Source: Patescibacteria group bacterium (GTDB lineage: Bacteria; Patescibacteriota; JABMPQ01). Taken from it: a stretch of DNA of 44,316 bases. Position numbers and translations under genes: made by a program. Positions within the stretch are counted from its first letter, which is position 1. The number at the start of each line of letters is the position of its first letter. The notes under the pieces are model-generated. The model ran no database searches, was not told the origin of the DNA, and worked only from the letters and a program-made list of their open reading frames with translations. This document shows positions 33,889 to 41,300 of the stretch, piece by piece. The DNA is taken from contig JAHJQX010000037.1 of assembly GCA_018818965.1 (NCBI GenBank), positions 1-44,316 on the forward strand. Direction: 5' to 3'.

Positions 33889-36408
33889 CTAAGCGCTGTT
33901 AGCTCCTAGCTCCTCATTGAAATCAAGCATTACCTTGTCTTGCAAAGCTTTTTTTCTGGCCGCTAAATATTCGTCCTGCATCCGAGAAAATCTGTCCGCT
34001 GCCTTTAATGCCCGGCCTCCTTTTAAATCCCCAATTTCAACCCGATAAGCCTGACGATAAGCCTCCTGATAAACATACCCATTAAAACTGAGACGATTTA
34101 ATTCATATAACATGTTGACCTGACTCACGATCGCTGGCAGATTATTTTTATATTCCGGACCAAAAACTTTCAAATCAGCTAAATCCCCTGATTTTTCCTG
34201 ACGAGGCGGCCGAGCAGTTTCCTCAAGAATTTGTGGATAATCTGGATTTTGTTCTGCCTGTCGCAATTCGCCCTCTAATTTTAATAATTGCATTTTAGCA
34301 TCCATTGCTACCTGTGGGTTAGCGTGACGGGCTAGTCTTTGCATGTTTCGATAATAAGCGCTGTCAAAAGTAATTATTTTACCTTTATATAATCGATCAA
34401 CCAGTCTGAAAAGACCTCCGGTATCTCTAGCTTGTCCTTCCTGCACTCTAGTAGCTTCCAATTGCTTCTCTAATCTGCCGCGAGCTACTCTTATTTTAGC
34501 AAGACCCTCGACTGGTGTTAAATCACCTTGCCATATTCCTCGCATGGCTTCAGCTGCCTCAGGTGAGACATAACTACCCCGAACACTAGCCTCTCCCTCT
34601 ACTCTAACACCTAGGGCACTACTAATTTGTTCCACATCTCCAGGAGCAAAAACTCCCCGTGGAACTGCTTGCAACATATCTGTCACCAATTGGTTCTTGT
34701 GGGACAATAATTCATCGTATTCAGCTTGGGCTGCTCCCATCTCGGCATTAGCAGCCTTCTTGTCTCTGGCTAGTCTAATTCTTTCCATAACTCCTCCCAT
34801 TAGACCTCTGGAATCCACGGCCGAACCTTCAATTTCTCTGTAAGCTATTCTTTTCTTACTCAAGTCAGAAAGAGCCTGTTCTATTCTACTATTCAATTTT
34901 GTAATGGCTTCTGAACCAAAAGCTAAATTACCATTTGCATGTAATTGATCTACTACAGTATAAATACGTTCTCGCAATTGTTCATTTCTTTCATTCTCGC
35001 GTAGAATGATAGCCTTGTTGGCCTCAATAAGAACTTCTTGTCCTCGCTCAAAATATTGTGCTTGTAATTGATCTCGGAGTCCCCTAGCTTCGTCAAGCGT
35101 TATAGCTCCGCTCTCCAACAATCCAGGTAAATTTCCCAAATCAACGATCTCTACTCGAGCCAGAAGTTCTTGTCTGGCAGCAGCATACTCTTCACTACCC
35201 ATCCCCTCAGCTCTCTCTTCGAATGACTGCAATAATTCATCCGCCTCAGCCGGAGTAACATACGCTGCTTCCATTCTAGCTTTTTTTCTAACAACAACTC
35301 GCTCCGCCTGCTCTTGCTTGCTACTTTCTGCCGACTCAATGACGGTTTTTAACCGCTCAAAATCTAGCGAGTCAGCATCTAACATTTTGTAGGCCTCGGA
35401 TAAATTTACACCTCTCGCCGACTCAATACCTTTAAGCGCAGTAATTTTTTCTTTTTTAGCCTCCGCTGCCGTTATCAAACCTTGCTCCTGGGCTAGTTCA
35501 GCTTCCACAAATAAATTTTCTACTTCGCCTTCAGTTTCTTGGTACAACTTTGCTAAGCTGTCCAAGGTGTCTCGTATTTCTTGCTCGGTACTAAGAGGAT
35601 TAGTTAAGCGCTGATATATCTCAACCGGACTAATCTGATCACCTTTGGAAAGCAAGCGCCAACCAGTGGCCGCTTGTAACTCTTCAATTATGGCTGCCTT
35701 CGTTTCGTTGGCTACGCTAAGCGGCATAACTCCAGCATTTATATAAGCGTCTAGAGTCTTCAACCGTTCGGGAGCGTTATCGATGGTGACACCTTCTAGT
35801 ATAGCTTCTTTTTCTTCACCAACCTCCCCTACTTCAACTAGATCAGTTTCATCAAGTTCTTCGGCATCAAGATCTGTTACTTCTACCACGTCAGCATCAT
35901 CCACTTCATCAATTATTTCTGGCGTTTTATAAGTCTTTTTCATCAGAACCGTCCCTAACAGGCCACTAAATTCAAAAATGGCATCCTTGAGACCCTCTAA
36001 CCTCCGCTGATCCGGCAAGCTCGTGCTCCAGGCGCCAGGTTTTTTCATTTTTTCTACCAACTGATCACGATACTGTTCTAAAGATTTTATTCCTTGTTCT
36101 AGTTTACTACTGACCTCACCAGCAAGCTCGACAGCAATTGTTCTTCTGTCAGAATCTGTAGCTTCTCTAAGTTGGGGGGTAGCAGCTATAACTTCTTTAA
36201 TCTTACGTCCCGTCAATAACCTTCTCATGTCGGGGCTAGGATGGTCATTCTGAGAACCTAAACAAGCCTCCTGAATCTCCGTTAGCGCATCGTCGGTATT
36301 GTATTCCACTGCTTCTTCTGCTTCCGGACTTGCTTCAACTGTATCTATTTTTCTCGCTGTCATTCCGTCAATGGCACCAGCGGGCATTGACCCTGATTCT
36401 CTTACCAT
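33889..36408 (-). CDS. Long coiled-coil protein of unknown function
   Basis: An 839-residue, highly charged, predominantly helical protein without signal peptide or membrane segment. Acidic, low-complexity segment near residues 155-205 (many Asp/Glu/Val). The rest is long predicted coiled coil with Glu/Ala/Gln/Leu/Arg. No recognised enzymatic motif. It is the last gene of a three-gene operon (252-aa, 95-aa, 839-aa), ending at a strong terminator. Organisation and composition resemble the 1549-3462 operon, where a coiled-coil protein adjoins small helical proteins. A cytoskeletal, scaffold or cell-surface assembly role can be imagined but cannot be supported further. Confidence 0.75.
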   Translation of the reverse strand: MVRESGSMPAGAIDGMTARKIDTVEASPEAEEAVEYNTDDALTEIQEACLGSQNDHPSPDMRRLLTGRKIKEVIAATPQLREATDSDRRTIAVELAGEVSSKLEQGIKSLEQYRDQLVEKMKKPGAWSTSLPDQRRLEGLKDAIFEFSGLLGTVLMKKTYKTPEIIDEVDDADVVEVTDLDAEELDETDLVEVGEVGEEKEAILEGVTIDNAPERLKTLDAYINAGVMPLSVANETKAAIIEELQAATGWRLLSKGDQISPVEIYQRLTNPLSTEQEIRDTLDSLAKLYQETEGEVENLFVEAELAQEQGLITAAEAKKEKITALKGIESARGVNLSEAYKMLDADSLDFERLKTVIESAESSKQEQAERVVVRKKARMEAAYVTPAEADELLQSFEERAEGMGSEEYAAARQELLARVEIVDLGNLPGLLESGAITLDEARGLRDQLQAQYFERGQEVLIEANKAIILRENERNEQLRERIYTVVDQLHANGNLAFGSEAITKLNSRIEQALSDLSKKRIAYREIEGSAVDSRGLMGGVMERIRLARDKKAANAEMGAAQAEYDELLSHKNQLVTDMLQAVPRGVFAPGDVEQISSALGVRVEGEASVRGSYVSPEAAEAMRGIWQGDLTPVEGLAKIRVARGRLEKQLEATRVQEGQARDTGGLFRLVDRLYKGKIITFDSAYYRNMQRLARHANPQVAMDAKMQLLKLEGELRQAEQNPDYPQILEETARPPRQEKSGDLADLKVFGPEYKNNLPAIVSQVNMLYELNRLSFNGYVYQEAYRQAYRVEIGDLKGGRALKAADRFSRMQDEYLAARKKALQDKVMLDFNEELGANSA

Positions 36409-36436
36409 AATTATAAATGTTATTTATTACTTAGTA

Positions 36437-36724
36437 TTATAACAAACCTTCTACTTCTTGGGTAAAGTCATCAACCGTTTGACGCAAAATTTCTTGGTGG
36501 TTGGGTACTATTTCTGCCAAATATTGCTCAAGGTTAGAATCGTTTTGATCCATTCTTTGTTCAACCTCGGCTACTTTGTCTGCTGGTACATTGCTAGTTA
36601 AGGCAGCTACCAGTTTTTTTTCCAGAGTCTCGCCTATTTTCTCGGCCAACTTATCTTTTGATTCAGCCGGCAATTTTTCTAATAGGCCAGTAGAATCCAG
36701 GATCTTTTTTGTTTGCGGTAACAT
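36437..36724 (-). CDS. Small helical protein, DUF5663-like
   Basis: A 95-residue acidic helical protein: TKKILDSTGLLEKLPAESKDK is followed by a helix LAEKIGETLEKKLVAAL and a C-terminal part with YLAEIVPNHQEILRQTV. The pattern (short start, leucine-rich helices, Pro-Asn before the final helix) resembles DUF5663 proteins, which I recall mainly from CPR genomes. The opening also loosely resembles the two small paralogs at 2619 and 3046. It lies 28 bases before the 839-aa coiled-coil gene. Function unknown. Confidence 0.55.
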   Translation of the reverse strand: MLPQTKKILDSTGLLEKLPAESKDKLAEKIGETLEKKLVAALTSNVPADKVAEVEQRMDQNDSNLEQYLAEIVPNHQEILRQTVDDFTQEVEGLL

Positions 36725-36758
36725 GTATTTTAGTTATCTGTTTTTAGTAAATATTAGA

Positions 36759-37517
36759 TTACTTACGGGCAACGCGTTCATGTGACGCTGCTTGCCGTTG
36801 AGCTTTTCTGCTATAGCGGGTACCTCTTTTTTTACCTCTTGCACCTTTAGCTGCTCTTTTGTCTGCCTTGTATCCTGTCCAGGCATCACTTCTTACCTTC
36901 TCAGGAACACTACTAGTATCAAGGTAATAATTTAAAGGTTTTCCACCGCCGTACTTAGCATTAAAACGATGCAACCGCTTAAGAGCATCAACAGCAACAC
37001 TACCGCTAAGATCTCGATTCTCGCTAAGGTCGCCTAAAGCATCTTCTAGCTTTGTGACATAGAAAACAAAAGTATCTTTATCTCCAGCCTGCGCCTTGGG
37101 AAAATCTAAACGCGCAATTCGCTCAGAGGGATTTCTATATGACATATTTTCTCTTTCCGCTGCGGTTAGCCCGGGAATATCGTCATAAGTTCTACCCGGC
37201 TTTTCCGCTTGAGCAAAAATTGGTTGTGTTCTATCTGGACCCACTGGAGCTCTCATGGCCGGAGCGCAAGCACCTAGAGCCATAACCGCCGTTAAGCCAA
37301 GAGCTAACTCTGTCCTACGACCCTTCTTTGCCCAGTCTGGTGTTAACCGGTCTGCTTCCTCTGCTTGGATAGCTAGGGCTTCTGTTACTTCTTTTGATAC
37401 CTCTACTGCCTCTGGTCCTTGACCTTCTGCCGGAGAAAGACCTTCTTCAACTCCTTCTGGTTCTTCTTCGTGGGCATCAGTTGGCATTTGTTCCCTTGGC
37501 ATTTGCTCTCCTGGCAT
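36759..37517 (-). CDS. Protein with acidic N-terminus, hydrophobic segment and very basic C-terminus
   Basis: 252 residues, no family recognised. Residues 1-65 are acidic, rich in Glu/Pro/Met. A hydrophobic stretch ELALGLTAVMALGACAPAM (about residues 69-87) contains LGAC, which resembles a lipobox but is internal; it could be a single membrane anchor. The C-terminal ~45 residues are strongly basic (Lys/Arg/Ala, e.g. KADKRAAKGARGKKRG) and could bind nucleic acid or acidic partner proteins. First gene of the operon behind a promoter. If the internal lipobox were used from a downstream start the protein would be a lipoprotein, but no suitable start is seen. Confidence 0.6.
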   Translation of the reverse strand: MPGEQMPREQMPTDAHEEEPEGVEEGLSPAEGQGPEAVEVSKEVTEALAIQAEEADRLTPDWAKKGRRTELALGLTAVMALGACAPAMRAPVGPDRTQPIFAQAEKPGRTYDDIPGLTAAERENMSYRNPSERIARLDFPKAQAGDKDTFVFYVTKLEDALGDLSENRDLSGSVAVDALKRLHRFNAKYGGGKPLNYYLDTSSVPEKVRSDAWTGYKADKRAAKGARGKKRGTRYSRKAQRQAASHERVARK

Positions 37518-37547
37518 ATTTCTATATGTTAGTTATTATTCTATATA

Positions 37548-37576
37548 ACTCTAGCACATATCATATACTTTGTAAA
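37548..37576 (-). promoter_or_regulatory. Promoter of the 33889-37517 operon
   Basis: On the minus strand TTTACA (complement of 37571-37576), 17-base spacer, TAGAGT (complement of 37548-37553), 30 bases before the ATG. It is divergent from the 37639 promoter. Confidence 0.5.
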
Positions 37577-37638
37577 GGGCTTATTAATCACAAACTGCTA
37601 ATCCCCTGACTACTAACAAAATCTCAACTGTTTTTTGG

Positions 37639-37666
37639 TTGACTTAGACGCCCACAGTCTTATGCT
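37639..37666 (+). promoter_or_regulatory. Candidate promoter of the leader/37749 operon
   Basis: TTGACT (37639-37644), 16-base spacer, TATGCT (37661-37666). Transcription would start near 37673, right at a strong ribosome-binding site, and run into the leader terminator. Confidence 0.5.
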
Positions 37667-37687
37667 GGCAGAAGGAGGGAAAATTAG

Positions 37688-37735
37688 ATGCGTATTTTTA
37701 AACTCCCTCTCGATGGGGGTTTTGTTTTTTACTAA
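37688..37735 (+). CDS. Possible 15-codon leader peptide overlapping a terminator
   Basis: ORF MRIFKLPLDGGFVFY is preceded by GAAGGAGGG at proper distance from its ATG, a much better ribosome-binding site than most genes here have. The terminator hairpin at 37700-37730 lies within it, and its stop is 13 bases before the next ATG, which has no ribosome-binding site of its own. GAGGGA (37675-37680, in the ribosome-binding site) can pair with TCCCTC (37704-37709, in the terminator 5' arm), so two exclusive folds are possible. Could equally be chance; not in the ORF track because of its size. Confidence 0.4.
   Translation: MRIFKLPLDGGFVFY
37700..37730 (+). terminator. Terminator hairpin in the leader of the 37749 gene
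   Basis: Stem AAACTCCC/GGGGGTTT (one G-T pair), loop TCTCGAT, then a T tract TTTTGTTTTTT. No plus-strand gene precedes it, so it appears to act within the leader of the following operon, 19 bases before its start codon. Confidence 0.7.
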
Positions 37736-37748
37736 TAATTTTTGCATC

Positions 37749-38342
37749 ATGAAGAAAAAGCATTTTTATTGGGTTGTGCCAATATTGATAGCTACAACAG
37801 CAATCAGTCTTTTGCTATTTGTCCATAAAAAAGAAAAAGATCAAGAAATAACAGAAGAAAAAACTAAACAAGCGCCAGAGATTCAACCAGTTACTGAGTG
37901 GTCGATCTATATCAATCAAGAACATGGCTTTACTTTCAAATATCCTGAAGAATGGGAGAAAAAAGAGGTCAGTGTTAACTACATTTTAGTCAAATACCAT
38001 CACCCTGATGAGAAAGGCAATATTGATCAAGCAGATCTTTCGCTACGGGTGATAGACAATACTGCGAAAATGACTTTGGCAGATTGGGTAGCCAAACATG
38101 ACCCCATTAATCCAGACACCATGGAGTTGGTAGCACAAAGCACTAGAGAAATTGACGGCCAACCAGGCATCCTCCGAGAAATAACTGACAATGTCGCTGG
38201 CGGTCAGATAAATGATTTACACATTACTTATCAAGATAAAATCTATCAGTTTGAACTAACGGCCAGAGCCTCAAAGTTGCCAGAACAAGCGGAATACCGG
38301 TTAATACTAAATCAAATACTAGCTAGCTTTAAATTTAATTAG
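37749..38342 (+). CDS. Membrane-anchored extracytoplasmic protein (PsbP/lipoprotein-like fold)
   Basis: Start at ATG of MKKKHFYWVVPIL; the longer ORF runs back through the terminator. The 197-residue product has an N-terminal anchor (~6-25), a charged Glu/Lys linker, then a ~150-residue domain starting WSIYINQEHGFTFKYPEEWEKK. The GFTFKYPxxW motif is typical of PsbP-like/DUF1795-like small surface domains common in Gram-positive and CPR genomes. The stop is 12 bases before the M23 protein gene with a strong ribosome-binding site between them, so they form an operon. Role unknown, probably at the envelope. Confidence 0.7.
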   Translation: MKKKHFYWVVPILIATTAISLLLFVHKKEKDQEITEEKTKQAPEIQPVTEWSIYINQEHGFTFKYPEEWEKKEVSVNYILVKYHHPDEKGNIDQADLSLRVIDNTAKMTLADWVAKHDPINPDTMELVAQSTREIDGQPGILREITDNVAGGQINDLHITYQDKIYQFELTARASKLPEQAEYRLILNQILASFKFN

Positions 38343-38354
38343 GAGGGGGGATCA

Positions 38355-41300
38355 ATGTCAACTAGGAGGGGGCAATATTATTATTTTTGTTTATTATTTG
38401 TTTTAATTAGCCTTATTTTTTTACCTGTATTTTCTCAAGCGATCCAAGCTTTCCTTACCTACCCTCATGCTTCCTATAAAAAAATAACTCAACACTTTGA
38501 CGACAGCTATACTCACCAGCATGGTCTTCCTTACTACACTGGACACAAGGGGACTGATTATGACGCCCTATTGGGTACACCGATATATGCTGCTGCCGCT
38601 GGACAAGTCACAAAGGTAGCTGCTGGATTTGGTGATGGTTGTCAAAGAAACACTAGTGACGGGGGTGGTTTCGGTAATCACATTATCATCGCTCATCCCA
38701 ATGGCTACTACACCATTTACGCTCATTTGCAAAAAGGAAGTATAAAAATTACTCAGGATCAGGCGGTAAAAGCTGGCGCCCTGCTCGGTCTGGCAGGCAG
38801 CTCCGGTCGTACTTACGGCAGTGATACTTGTGGCACTTTCGAACATCTGCACTTCGAAGTGAGAAGCCAGCGCTACGGCCATCACGTTAATCCTTATAAT
38901 CTAAGTACGGGCTGTTTATTTATCGGCGGATGTGACAACCCTCAACTACCTAATGTCAATCCTAAATCTCCAGCTTCTACCTACCAATTGGATCACCTGG
39001 GTTGGCTTGATGTTTTTAAAAACACTGCTCCATCAGTGCAGCATTTGACAGCTGGTAGTTATGACGGGGGCAGTCGTGCTGGGCTTCACACTGCCGCTGA
39101 TACACTAGACGGTCATATTTACTACCACGAAGTTTGGTGGGACACACCAGAACGAGAGAACGGGAACATCCTTGACCGCTTATACAAACTTGCTCCCTTC
39201 GGCCACGCCAACAGAAAAATTACCGCCATGACAACCGGCAATTTTGGCAGTGGTGACGATGATATTTTGGCAGTTGCTTTTGTTGGCGATGACGTCATTC
39301 ATTTTTACCACCATCAACGCGAACTTGGCTCTCTGGATCCTCATCCTGGCCATCCAGCTATCAATCATCTAGCGGCCGGTGACATTGACAATGATGGGCA
39401 AGCGGAGCTGCTCACCACTGTCCCCAACGACGATCACGTTTACATTTTTGATCAGTGGAACGGGCGGACGTTAGAACGCAAAGTTGGCTTCCTCGATGCT
39501 CATGGAGGTAACCCCACTATTTCTGCCATCGCCACCATGGATATTGACTCCAATGGTTATGACGAATTACTAGTAGCTACGGTGGTGGATGATCATATTT
39601 ATGAATACTATTTTGACTATCAGAGAGCCAAAAAGTGGTGGAAATTCTGGCAGCTCCTACCCCAACCATTTATCAAACAAGGTTACCTAGACTGCCATGG
39701 TGATAAAAACAGCCCGCAAATCAATCCTCGCATCACCAGTCTAGCTGTTGGTAAATTTCAAGGTCAGCAAGATCACCTGGCTGTCACCACCACAGCCGAT
39801 GACCATATTTATTTTTACTGGGAACGAGATCTGGCTAACGCTTGGAACGGAAAAATTTTCCAGCAGAAAAAATTTAAGGATGCCTTCCCGGAAACCGAGC
39901 AGCCAATTATTCACACTCTGGCTGCTGGTGACTTTGACGACTCCGGCGATGACGAGCTGGCTTTGGCGATAACAGGCAGTGACCATCTTAACTTCTTTGG
40001 TCATAGTGATGGTAGTGGTTATACCGGCTACGGCGGAGAGGAGGATTATTACAGTGCCGAACTGGTAGCCCAGAGTACTAAGGAGATAATACTGCGGCCG
40101 GGGCAAATATCTAACATCTGGGTAGAATTTAAAAATACTGGCAATGTCCCCTGGTTGAAAAATTTTACTCCGGAATTTCAATTGCGTCTCGATCCCGATA
40201 ATCGTAATAGTATTTTTTACGATAGTAGTTGGACACAGAAAAATTCACCCGCCCGATTATCAGATCCAGAAGTGGAAGTCGGAGCCACTACCCGTTTTCA
40301 TTTTAAAGTCCAAGCACCTATTTACTCGGGCCAATATGTTGAATATTTCCGCTTACACTTAGGAAATCAAGGATTTGACCAGGCAGTCATGCAGCTTAAT
40401 ATCGCCGTCGATGGGGAGTTGCCCAGTAAAATTTCAAGCCTGCACGCTAATCTAAAAAACTCGCACTGGCAGCAAAATTATACCAATGATGATACTCCTA
40501 CTTTCCAATGGAGCCCAGCACATGATCGCTTATCAGGCCTGGCTGGTTATTATTTAGCCATTGACGACCCCACACCGGACGGCGTTCACAAACAAGACTG
40601 GTGGATTGACAATGTCACTACTTGGACTGCCCCGACCTCCCTGGTTAATGGCTGGCACACAGTGGCTATTACCGCCAAAGATAAAGCGGGTAATGTTAAT
40701 CCAGCTAACACCGACCGACTAGGTGACGCACCATATCTAAAATTCATGACTGACACCGAAGCTCCTGTTCCACCCCCGGCCATCAGTCCTGATACTACTA
40801 GATCAAGTTGGCGGAAAATTAGATATTATGATGGTCGAGAGAAAAATATCACTACTAGCCGTCAGCCCGCTTTTATCTGGTCGGCCGGTTCCGATAAGCA
40901 CTCGGGAATAAATAGTTACCAGATTGAGGTTTTAAACCAGAAATTAGAGAAAATAAAAGATCTTATTTTAAAAACAGCTACTAACGGCTCCACTACTTGG
41001 CAATACCCAGACGTCCTGTCCGACGGAGAATATATCCTCAAGATTAAAACAGTCGATCGGGCTGGCAATTTTTCTACTATTATCGCTTATTCTTTCGCGG
41101 TTGATACTACTCCACCTACTGGCTCAGTAACGATTAATAGGAATAATAAATACACAGCTAATGACGAGGTTACTTTGGAGATAATAACTAAAGATAGCTC
41201 TTTAGTGACTGCTTATAGTCTTTCGGCTGACAGTCAAGCTTGGCAAACATTTACCCTAAAAAATGGCTACCGGCCAACCATCAACTATTCTACCCCCTGG

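Noticed and set aside
37635-37748. N-terminal extension of the 37749 gene in the ORF track
   Set aside because: It overlaps a promoter and terminator, and the hydrophobic anchor begins right after the chosen ATG.
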